14,146 nt of DNA from JAJDOJ01 sp034722015 (GTDB lineage: Bacteria; Pseudomonadota; Gammaproteobacteria; JAJDOJ01), in contig JAYENI010000065.1 of NCBI GenBank assembly GCA_034722015.1, positions 1 to 14,146 on the forward strand. Reading direction: 5' to 3'. The notes under the pieces were generated by a model. The model was not told the origin of the DNA, searched no databases, and saw nothing but the letters and a program-made list of their open reading frames with translations. Positions 1 to 7,500 of the stretch are shown piece by piece (the first letter of the stretch is position 1; each line of letters starts with the position of its first letter). The position numbers and the translations under genes were made by a program.

Positions 1-1
1 C

Positions 2-1891
2 AAGATTACCAGTCTGGAACAGGGGCCTGACGGCGCGCTCTACTACACAAAATTCAGCACCGGCGCCAAGATACGCCGCATTCGCTATATCGGCAGCGGT
101 GGCAATCATCCCCCCGTCATTACAGACGCAAGCGCGAATCCCGTCAGCGGTGCTGACCCGCTTCCGGTGACGTTCAACGGCGCCGCGACAGACAACGAAA
201 ACGACCCCCTGACCTATCACTGGCTGTTCGGCGACGGTAACGAGGCCGACGGCGCCTCCGTCTCCCATACCTACAACGGCAACGGCAGCTACAACGCCGT
301 CCTGCAGGTCTCGGACGGCACAACAACGGTGGCCTCCAACCCCATCCAGATCGATGTCGGGTCACCGCCAGGTATCACGTCGATCACGCCGGACGACGGA
401 ACCATTTTCCGCGCAGGAAACACAGTGGAGTTCAGCGCCACGGCGACGGACAGCGACGAAACACTCGACGAGTCCAGTTTCAGTTGGGAGATACTGTTCC
501 ACCACAACGACCATTTTCACACCGGGCCCACGCATTCGGGTTCGAACGGCAGCCTGTTCATAGAGACCAGCGGTCATGACTGGAACGACAACACCCGATA
601 CGAAATCATTGTTGACGTAACGGACTCGGATGGCCTGAGCGACACGGCATCGGTCTTCATCTACCCGGACAAGATCGACCTGACGCTTGAAACCGTCCCC
701 AATGGTCTTACCATCTATCTGGACAGCATCCCCAAAATTGCTCCAATCGTCTATGACACGCTGATCGACTTTCAACACAACATCGGCGTTGCGGCGGCAC
801 AATGCCTTGGCACTACCGAGTACACCTTCGACTCGTGGTCGGACGGCGGCGCGGCGAACCACGACGTCATCGTGCCGGACTCGAATACCACATTGCAGGC
901 AATGTACATTGCCGGTGGAGCGTGCAGCGGTGGTGGAGACCCCGGGGTGGTGACGCCGATTTCCCCGAGCGGGAACATCACCGAAAATACACCGGCCTTC
1001 ATCTGGAACGCGGACCCCAACGCGACAAGGTACAAACTCCGTGTCGACGACAGCTCCGGGATCCGGAAGGTCAATACCTGGTACACCGCGGAGGCGGCCG
1101 GGTGCGGGACCGGGACGGGCACCTGCTCGATTGTCACGGGATACACGCTGAAGGAAGGTGACGGCGCCTGGAAGGTCAAGGCGGCCAACGACAGTATCAA
1201 GGCGGCCTGGAGCGCTGAAATGACCTTTACCGTCGACACTGGCGGTGGCGGTGGCGGCGATCCCGGTGTCGTGACGTTGGTTTCTCCAGGCGGGGGCATT
1301 ACAGACAGGACGCCGGCATATACCTGGGATGCCGACCCCAATGCGACGAAGTACAAGCTCCGTGTCGACGACAGTTCTGGGACTCGGAAGGTAAACACCT
1401 GGTACACCGCAGACGCCGTTGGTTGCGGGTCCGGTACGGGGACGTGCTCGATCGCACCGTCATACCAGCTGGCCTTCGGCGATGGGGCCTGGAAAGTCAG
1501 GGCGGCCAACGATAGCGTCAAGACAGCCTGGAGCGCTGAAATGACCTTTACCGTCGAGGGTGGCGGTGGCGGCGTACCCGGTACCGTGACGCTCGTTTCA
1601 CCGAGTGGAAACATCTCCGATCGACGGCCTGACTACACCTGGAACGCCGACCCTGCCGCGACGAGGTACAAGCTCAAGGTCAATGACAGTACCGGATCGA
1701 ACAAGGTATTGACGTGGTACACCGCGGATGAGGCCGGCTGCGGCGCCGCTACCGGCACCTGCTTCATCGATCCGGGTTACTCCCTGGCTGATGGCGACGG
1801 CTCCTGGCAGGTCAAGGCCGGAACCGATGCTGACAAGGGTCCGTGGAGCCCCTATGTCATTCACGGTCAATTGACGCGCTTCCTCACCTGA
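2..1891 (+). CDS. C-terminal part of a secreted glucose/sorbosone dehydrogenase-like protein with PKD and triplicated C-terminal repeats (5'-truncated by window)
   Basis: The frame is open from base 2, so the gene starts outside the window; 629 residues are visible. The first ~33 residues (GPDGALYYTKF, then IRRIRYIG) look like the last beta-propeller blade of PQQ-type soluble sugar dehydrogenases (GSDH family), which oxidise sugars in the periplasm or outside the cell. A PKD domain follows (about residues 36-118; the DPLTYHWLFGDG and SHTYNGNGSY pattern is typical), then a second Ig-like region (about 120-222) and a segment with FDSWSDGGAANH and a Thr/Tyr strand as in bacterial surface beta-repeat modules (about 222-305). 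Three ~100-residue repeats joined by Gly-rich linkers end the protein. Each repeat carries WNADP-type, YKLRVDD-type and NTWYTA-type motifs and a Cys pair. The enzyme assignment rests only on the short N-terminal stretch; the modular surface architecture is clear. The C-terminus appears frameshifted (see findings). Confidence 0.8.
   Translation, partial: KITSLEQGPDGALYYTKFSTGAKIRRIRYIGSGGNHPPVITDASANPVSGADPLPVTFNGAATDNENDPLTYHWLFGDGNEADGASVSHTYNGNGSYNAVLQVSDGTTTVASNPIQIDVGSPPGITSITPDDGTIFRAGNTVEFSATATDSDETLDESSFSWEILFHHNDHFHTGPTHSGSNGSLFIETSGHDWNDNTRYEIIVDVTDSDGLSDTASVFIYPDKIDLTLETVPNGLTIYLDSIPKIAPIVYDTLIDFQHNIGVAAAQCLGTTEYTFDSWSDGGAANHDVIVPDSNTTLQAMYIAGGACSGGGDPGVVTPISPSGNITENTPAFIWNADPNATRYKLRVDDSSGIRKVNTWYTAEAAGCGTGTGTCSIVTGYTLKEGDGAWKVKAANDSIKAAWSAEMTFTVDTGGGGGGDPGVVTLVSPGGGITDRTPAYTWDADPNATKYKLRVDDSSGTRKVNTWYTADAVGCGSGTGTCSIAPSYQLAFGDGAWKVRAANDSVKTAWSAEMTFTVEGGGGGVPGTVTLVSPSGNISDRRPDYTWNADPAATRYKLKVNDSTGSNKVLTWYTADEAGCGAATGTCFIDPGYSLADGDGSWQVKAGTDADKGPWSPYVIHGQLTRFLT
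944..1871 (+). repeat. Three tandem ~300-bp coding repeats
   Basis: The dehydrogenase-like gene ends in three consecutive units at about 944-1236, 1264-1557 and 1579-1871. All encode the order VTxxSPxGxI, YxWxADPxATxYKL, WYTAxxxGCGxxTGTC, GDGxWxVKA. Units 1 and 2 are closest in DNA: both end in the same stretch reading GGAGCGCTGAAATGACCTTT and onward (around 1209 and 1531). Unit 3 is more diverged and is in the frame of the others until about 1852. The linkers are runs of GGC/GGT glycine codons. The pattern suggests duplication within the gene, with the newest copies being 1 and 2. Such modules usually act as surface binding or spacer domains; the ligand cannot be told from sequence. Confidence 0.9.
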
Positions 1892-1907
1892 CAAACCACC
1901 GATCAGG

Positions 1908-1930
1908 CCCGGGTTGATCATCAGCCCGGG
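1908..1930 (+). terminator. Possible transcription terminator hairpin
   Basis: About 16 nt after the stop of the sugar-dehydrogenase-like gene there is an inverted repeat with arms CCCGGGTTG and CAGCCCGGG (one G-T wobble) around a 5-nt loop ATCAT. The stem is strong, but the following bases (TCCCGTTCG) are not a clear T-run, so it may be a weak intrinsic terminator or a 3'-end stabilising hairpin. Confidence 0.45.
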
Positions 1931-2096
1931 TCCCGTTCGAATATTGAGTAACCAAACTTCTCTCCTCACTGACGTGGCGGAATCCCATACCGGCACATCA
2001 ACCGCCCTGCCTTGCGCCAGAAGCGCTCGCCAGGGTGTGGCTACCTGTCATATCCTGGGCTTCCGGCACCTCCCATGCATCTTCCGGGTGAAACGC

Positions 2097-3185
2097 ATGC
2101 AACACTCTATCTCTCTACCTCGCATCGGCATGACTGCTGCTATGCTGGCGGGGGCCATGATCCTTCCCGATCGCGTGGCGTTCCCGGACGGACTGACCAC
2201 TGGTGGAACACTGGAAACGATCGCCTTCGGCTCCTGTCTGCATCAGGGGAAAAGGCAGCCCGTGTGGGACGCGATTACCCGGCAGCGACCCGATCTGTTT
2301 CTATTCATCGGTGACAACGTCTACGCGGATACCCGTGACCCGCGGGTAATGCGCGCCCGGTATGCCCGCCTGGCCACCCAGCCCGGCTATCGGCGGCTGT
2401 CTGAACTCAGCCCGGTACTTGCCACCTGGGATGATCACGACTACGGCGAGAACGATGCCGGTGCCGAATATCCAATGAAAGAAGAATCCGAGCGGATCTT
2501 TCTGGATTTTTTCAATGTCCCGGCCGGGGCGCCGGCCCGCACGCGACCGGGAATCTATTCCTCTCGAATATTCGGACAATCTCCACGTCGGGTGCAGGTG
2601 CTTCTACTCGATACCCGCTATTTTCGGAGCGCCCTGAAAAGATCGCCACCGGACATGGACTGCCCGCGCGGGGGCTATGCGCCGGACGAAGATCCCGACT
2701 CGACACTCCTGGGCGAGGCGCAGTGGCGCTGGCTCGCGGGCGAACTGGCGAAACCCGCCGAATTGCGCGTGCTGGTTTCCAGCATCCAGGTCATCCCCGA
2801 CCGCCATTGTTACGAAAAATGGTCGAACCAGCCTCTCGAAAGAGACCGTCTTTTTCGATTGATACGCGACACCGGCGCCAATGGGCTCATCGTTCTGAGC
2901 GGAGATCGCCACTTCGCAGATATCTCGAGACTCGAGCGCAACGCATCGGGATATCCACTCTACGAGGTCACGGCCAGCGGTATGAACGTCGCCAGAATCG
3001 GCAAGGACGAACCCAATGCATACCGAACAATACCCCACAGTTATAGGGAAGATCACTTCGGCGTAATCGAGATCGAGTGGGACCGATCCGATCCCGTCGT
3101 AGCGCTGCGGATCGTGGACACCTCGGGGCATGTCGCGATGGAGAAGACACTGCACCTCGGTGATCTGCAGACGCAGAGACGATAG
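2097..3185 (+). CDS. PhoD-like (alkaline phosphatase D family) metallophosphoesterase, exported
   Basis: Predicted 362-residue phosphomonoesterase/phosphodiesterase of the PhoD family. Visible family motifs in order: GSC at residues 45-47, GDNVYAD at 72-78, WDDHDYG at 111-117, LDTRYF at 171-176, a SSIQVI strand near 228, SGDRHFA at 268-274 and ASGM at 293-296. The Asp, Asn and His residues in these blocks are the expected metal ligands. Residues 1-30 form a short basic stretch and a hydrophobic run, consistent with a signal peptide and periplasmic location. I chose ATG 2097 because a GGGTGA ribosome-binding site lies 6-7 nt upstream and the signal peptide begins there; the frame stays open back to ATG 1914, but that extension does not resemble the family. 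No cysteine lipobox or twin-arginine motif is evident. It sits alone, downstream of a candidate terminator. Natural substrate (phosphate ester or diester) is unknown. Confidence 0.9.
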   Translation: MQHSISLPRIGMTAAMLAGAMILPDRVAFPDGLTTGGTLETIAFGSCLHQGKRQPVWDAITRQRPDLFLFIGDNVYADTRDPRVMRARYARLATQPGYRRLSELSPVLATWDDHDYGENDAGAEYPMKEESERIFLDFFNVPAGAPARTRPGIYSSRIFGQSPRRVQVLLLDTRYFRSALKRSPPDMDCPRGGYAPDEDPDSTLLGEAQWRWLAGELAKPAELRVLVSSIQVIPDRHCYEKWSNQPLERDRLFRLIRDTGANGLIVLSGDRHFADISRLERNASGYPLYEVTASGMNVARIGKDEPNAYRTIPHSYREDHFGVIEIEWDRSDPVVALRIVDTSGHVAMEKTLHLGDLQTQRR

Positions 3186-3228
3186 CCCGTTGCAGTAAAA
3201 GAATTTTTGTCTCCGACATGACGCACTG

Positions 3229-3351
3229 ATGGGTGGACGATTGCTGCTGGCCGGTGCGGAAACCGTACGGGAAAGTGGCAGTCTGGTGGAGGGTGCAATC
3301 ATTTCCGGGAAGCGTGTCGCGGAACACCTCAAGCAGATTCGACGGATTTGA
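3229..3351 (+). pseudogene. C-terminal remnant of a flavin-containing amine oxidase
   Basis: Forty codons starting at ATG 3229 and ending at TGA 3349-3351 read GGRLLLAGAETVRESGSL then VEGAIISGKRVAEHL. This matches the conserved C-terminal FAD-binding block of flavin amine oxidases, usually of the form GRLxFAGxET...GxxxGAxxSGxRAA. The rest of the enzyme (about 400 residues, including the N-terminal Rossmann GxGxxG) is absent: upstream in frame there are only ten unrelated codons, then TAA at 3196-3198, and the PhoD-like gene ends at 3185. I therefore read it as a decayed 3' scrap left by a deletion rather than a functional small gene. The match is short, so confidence is moderate. Confidence 0.55.
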
Positions 3352-3413
3352 ACCGGTCGAGACAGCTGCAACAGGAAACTGAAAAAAATCACATAATAGT
3401 GTTAATAAACAAA

Positions 3414-3442
3414 TAGATATAATATTTATATAACGCTATACT
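3414..3442 (+). promoter_or_regulatory. Candidate sigma-70 promoter in AT-rich stretch before the broken GST gene
   Basis: A good -10 box, TATACT, lies at 3437-3442. A weak -35-like TAGATA sits at 3414-3419 with a 17-bp spacer. The surrounding 3378-3445 is markedly AT-rich against the GC-rich background. It would direct transcription into the interrupted GST gene starting at 3481. This is pattern matching only. Confidence 0.35.
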
Positions 3443-3480
3443 CAATGCGTTGAAAGGGACGTTCACCACAGGATGGCGCG

Positions 3481-4080
3481 ATGATACGGTTCTATAACAA
3501 ACCGACAAGCCCGTACGGACAGTAGGTGCGGATCATGCTCGAGGAATGCCGTCTACCCTACACGGAGATTGACCCGGCCGAGATCCCGTCCGAAGACTAT
3601 CTCTCCATCAGCCCGACCGGGGCGGTTCCTGCCACTACCGATACGGAAAATGACATTTCACTTTTCGAGTCGGCGGCGATCCTTCTATATCTCGCCGAAA
3701 GGGCGTCGCGTTTCCTCCCCGCCGACCTTGCGCGGCGATCCGAGGTCCTGCAATGGTTGTTGTTCGATGCGGCAACGATCGGCCCCTCGCTTTTGAACAT
3801 ATACCAGCTGAGCTACCTCGGAGATGCGGTTCGGCCCGCCATTGAAGCAAGCAGGAAAGACCTGCGGGCGGCCATGAGTTTACTCAACCACAGACTCGAG
3901 CAACGCACCTGGGTCGCGTGCAGTTGCTCGATCGCGGACTTCAGCCTGTTCCCTTTCATGGAGATGGCCGAAGACTTCGCGGACCTGCCGCTTTCGCGAT
4001 ACCCGGGCATCGATGCCTGGCTGGACCGCATGCGGCAGAGACCCGGCGTTCGTCGTGGGATTTTGAAGCATGATTCGTGA
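3481..4080 (+). pseudogene. Glutathione S-transferase family gene interrupted by an amber codon
   Basis: The frame from ATG 3481 encodes MIRFYNKPTSPYGQ, then TAG at 3523-3525, then VRIMLEECRLPY and a normal GST reading to TGA 4078-4080: 199 sense-plus-stop codons, the usual size for this family. The thioredoxin-fold N-terminus is seen in the SPYG turn (active-site region), TGAVPA at codons 46-51 (cis-Pro loop) and ESAAILLYLAE from codon 63 (glutathione gamma-glutamyl binding). The C-terminal helical domain has SIADF with the N-capping box. The stop occupies the position where relatives have a Lys or Arg (SPxxRKV pattern), so a single AAG-to-TAG change would explain it. Restart at GTG 3526 would lose the first strand and the catalytic turn. 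In place of the usual AGD before SIAD the protein has ACSC, another sign of relaxed constraint. Either a young pseudogene or a sequence error. Confidence 0.8.
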
Positions 4081-4262
4081 GGCGACCCCCATCGGTGTCG
4101 GCACGGCTGGATTGGCGCCGAAACGGAAAGCGGGGTTGTCGAGGTCGTTGAAACGTCTGCAGACGTCGCCTCGCTTCAAGCCTGCCCCTTGCCCGGCCCC
4201 GCCACACAATCTGGAGGTTGACGCACCGTCCCCGCGAAGTAATTCTAAAACAGAAATAACAT
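4081..4262. other. Intergenic stretch with a 14-bp perfect palindrome
   Basis: No coding sequence is supported between the GST stop and the hairpin repeat. The only structure seen is the perfect palindrome ACGTCTGCAGACGT at 4153-4166. It has no loop, so it looks more like a dimeric protein-binding site or chance than a terminator. The last ~30 bases turn AT-rich. Confidence 0.4.
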
Positions 4263-4425
4263 TAAGGCGATTTCTGTCAAATCACATACCAGCCTGCTTG
4301 TCTTTTCGTCCGTCTTCGGTGTTGCGGCAACGGTTGCATAGAGCGACTATGCGCCCGTTGCCGCGCCTTGAAGACGAACGAAAATCCTGCGCAATCTGGT
4401 ATGTTATTTTCCGGCAATCGCCTAA
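4263..4425. repeat. Hairpin-forming dispersed repeat, copy 1 (MITE/REP-like)
   Basis: A ~160-bp imperfect palindrome. The termini are inverted: TAAGGCGATT at the left and AATCGCCTAA at the right. The arms continue pairing inward (CACATACCAG against CTGGTATGTT; GCGGCAACGG against the complementary CCGTTGCCGC) to an apex of GCATAG-agcga-CTATGC at 4336-4352. A second copy at 13997 aligns without gaps over 150 bp with 18 differences (88% identity). It encodes no transposase and no convincing protein, so it resembles a non-autonomous miniature element or REP-type repeat. It lies in the upstream region of the PEPCK-like gene. Confidence 0.85.
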
Positions 4426-4441
4426 TAGTGCTTACTTTCCT

Positions 4442-4453
4442 TTTGTTAACAAA
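4442..4453. promoter_or_regulatory. 12-bp perfect palindrome TTTGTTAACAAA
   Basis: A perfect AT-rich palindrome between the hairpin repeat and the candidate promoter of the PEPCK-like gene, ~100 bp upstream of its -10. Position and symmetry would suit a dimeric regulator's binding site; no specific regulator is recognised. Confidence 0.3.
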
Positions 4454-4510
4454 TAGTAATATGCTCCACAACCCTATAGATGCCAGTCAGTTTACGCTGG
4501 TATTGGCTGA

Positions 4511-4554
4511 CAACGGACATCCGTTGGTCGTAAGCTACGAACGCAAAATATAAT
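4511..4554 (+). promoter_or_regulatory. Candidate promoter with overlapping inverted repeat for the PEPCK-like gene
   Basis: A perfect -10 hexamer TATAAT lies at 4549-4554, giving a ~30-nt leader before the start at 4592. The best -35-like element is TTGGTC at 4524-4529, weak and with a long 19-bp spacer, which suggests a promoter needing an activator. The inverted repeat CAACGGACATCCGTTG (4511-4526; 7-bp arms, 2-bp centre) overlaps the edge of that -35 and is a natural operator candidate. Confidence 0.5.
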
Positions 4555-4591
4555 CAAGGGCATCGGGCTACCCGGAGAGGTTAGGGAAGAC

Positions 4592-7500
4592 ATGAAACAC
4601 ACACGCCGTAAAGGAGATATCTCCAGTCGCGAGCGCCTGCGTCGTCTGCGACATATCAACCTGAAGCTGTCGATGCTGAAACAGCCCGTCTCGAGCGTCG
4701 GCGACGACCCCGAGATTCAGGAAATCTTCGATGACCTGATTCACACGCAGCAACAGCAACGGGACCCGCTGAAGACGCATCGGTGCCCTGCCGATCGTCG
4801 CATCGAGGCATTCGTAGGCACCTATCTGGAATGTCACGGAGAGCAATGCCCGACGTCGGTGCCAGACGAGACCTTTGTACTGGACAGGGCCGGACTGGCT
4901 TGCGAGCTTTCACTCCCTCCCGACGGCCACCACCATCTGTCCGAGTACGCCGAATCGTACCGGATCCCACAGGGCGTCCTGCACAATCCACGCAATGACC
5001 GGCGCACCACGAAAGGCGTATTCCACATCGTCGAGGGTGGACTACCCGTCCCCGGCGACAAGAGGGCGGTTCCGGTCATCGCTTTCGCCCGACTGCTGGA
5101 GCATGCCCTGAATCCCCCGGCAAACTTGTTGCGGCTGCCGTACACCGCGGGAGAAACGAAGCAGGCGGAACTCTGGGTGTCGCTATACCTGCGACCCAAG
5201 GTCATACCAAGAGTGCCGGACGTATCCCCGGAAAGGACGATGGAGACGCGCTTCTTCGCGCCCGGTGCGCTGGTATCCAACCTGGATTTCGTCGAGCGGA
5301 TCTTCGGCAACGCCGGCGACCCGTTCCGACTGGAGGAAGATGCGGGGCTGGATGTCGCGCACTGGTGCGGCACGACGGGGTGCGTCATTCTGGCTCCACA
5401 TTTGACGAAACTCACGAAACGGGAACTCGGGCTGCCGTCCCGTGCCGAGGCCACCGAACGCCAGTGCCGCGACGGCATGTGCTGGTCGCACGGCGAGGAA
5501 CTTTACAACGATGGTCTCCCGTTCAAACTGGTTTGCCGGGACGAAACGGGCGTCATCTACACGCTGATCGCGGACAACTATTTCGGCTACTCGAAAAAGG
5601 AGATCAAGTCACAGATCAGTTTTTCGGCGAATCTGGTGGGTGGTTGCGAGGAGGAGCACGCCGGCGGGGCGATCGCGTTTCCGACCTACAACCTGGGCGA
5701 ATACTACATCCCGGACCCGAATCATCCCGCCAAGGGATACACATTCGCCGAAGTCGTCGACCACCTTGGCGACGCGATCGATGTCAAACCGGCGGGTTAT
5801 GCGATCGATCGAAAGTTTTCCAGTATCGTGTACGTACCGGAAATGGCCCGTTTCGACATGAACGAACGGGCCATCACATGGCCCCGGGACAACGGGGAAG
5901 CGCGTATCAAACTGCTCTCCGACCACACCTACGTGCTCCCCTCCGGCTTCAAGATCAGGATGGAAAAACACCCCCAGGCGCCCACCTGGAGGCTCGTCGG
6001 CACCGATCCCGAGGGCACCTTCTGCCACAAGCCATGTACGGTATCCGGCGGGGGAAAATCGGAGATCTCCAAATCCATCAGCGGTGCGGTGATTTCCGGC
6101 CCGCTCTACATCGGCGACTTCAGGGAAGACCTTGACCAGGTCGAGGCAATCTTCCAGCATGACTACTCCGGCCGATTTCTCGACTCGACGGTCGTCGACA
6201 CGCGCTCCCTGCTCAGCAGTCAACGCTCTCTGGGCTCGGTGATCCGTCTGTTGACCCCGTCACAGAGTCAGTACAGCGAGGAGTACAACAACTGGTTGCG
6301 ATCCGTTCCGCAACACATCCTTGCGCTGGTATATATGGTGAAGCGGTTTTACCGCCCGGAATGGAAGCGGAACTGGCGCCGGCATTTCAGCGTCGACCGG
6401 GTCAACGGACACCCGGGGCACGAGTTCAAGTTTGACGGGCGCAGACTGGCAGCCAGCTACCTGCGCGTGGGGCTGCAGCGGGACGGTTCCTGGCGCACGT
6501 TCAAACTCAGGCAGGACTACGTGCCGTCCGACAAGGTGCAGACCGAGGACGATATCAGTGTGTCCACCGTGTTACCGGCAACCGCCCTTTCCAACCTCAA
6601 TTCCCGTTATTCCAACCCTTCCGTCAAACTGGTGGACAACTGCGAGCTGAAACTGTTCCAGCGCCCCGACGATGCCGTGGAGAGGGGTGCCGATCTGCAG
6701 GCGGAAACCGACCTTTCGCGTCGACATACGTTCATCTCCAATTTCGAACCGCTTCGCCGTTCGGACGCAACAGAGATTCTCGAGGATGTCGTCAACCTGA
6801 CAGAATATACAGCCCCCATGCGAAAATTCCTGAAGTCGCTGGCCAAGCGCCACGACTTCGAGTATTTCGTGGCATCCGACCATCCCAGACTGGTCGACGG
6901 GAAACCCAGCAAGAACATGCGATACCTGCAGGACCGCCCGGATCACATTGACCCGACGCCCCGCTACCTCGCGGAAGTCGGTACCCGACTGCACCGGCGT
7001 ATTCCAAACCCCAGATCGGTTTTCTTTCCCGTGAACGCGGTGTTGCCGGGTCGCCGCAACAACCCGCCCGACCCTGCATCGGGAATACGCCCCCTTTCCG
7101 TGTACAGCCCGATCCACTACCAGGAACTGCCCGAGCTGTTCATGGATTTCGTGGCCAGCCTGTCGGGCAAGTCGCCGTCCACGACCGGCGCCGGATCCGA
7201 AGGCGCGCTGACCAAGGGACCCTTCAATGCCCTGAGCACGACGACGGACCTGAACAACGCCCTGGTATCGATGATCCTGTGCGGCTACGACGGGTTCACC
7301 ACACCTGCCGGTTACATTGGTGGATGTCGTATCGATCACGACATCAGTCTGCTGATGCCCGAAGTCTGGTGCCGTATCCCTGTCGAGGAGCGCGATCCCG
7401 CCTATCTCATTCGAAAGGGATACCTGGAGAAACTGGAGGACTTCGAGTACGAGGGAAAGAAAATTCTCGCCAGCCGCCTGGGTTACCGCATTACCGAACA

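Noticed and set aside
772..1614. 280-codon - strand Pro/Ser-rich ORF with internal repeats
   Set aside because: Its repetitiveness is simply the antisense reading of the three coding repeats of the dehydrogenase-like gene.
944..1871. CRISPR-like direct repeats
   Set aside because: The repeats are ~300 bp, contiguous, diverged and in frame within a protein-coding gene; there are no short repeats with unique spacers.
1914..2096. N-terminal extension of the PhoD-like protein to ATG 1914
   Set aside because: The extra 61 residues would precede the signal peptide, show no family similarity, and start inside the candidate terminator hairpin; ATG 2097 has a ribosome-binding site.
2604..3392. 262-codon - strand ORF antisense to the PhoD-like gene
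   Set aside because: No domain is recognisable, while the + strand carries complete PhoD motifs.
4070..4456. 128-codon + strand ORF overlapping the end of the GST gene
   Set aside because: It runs through non-coding DNA and into the palindromic repeat, has low-complexity Pro/Arg/Ser composition, no ribosome-binding site and no recognisable domain.
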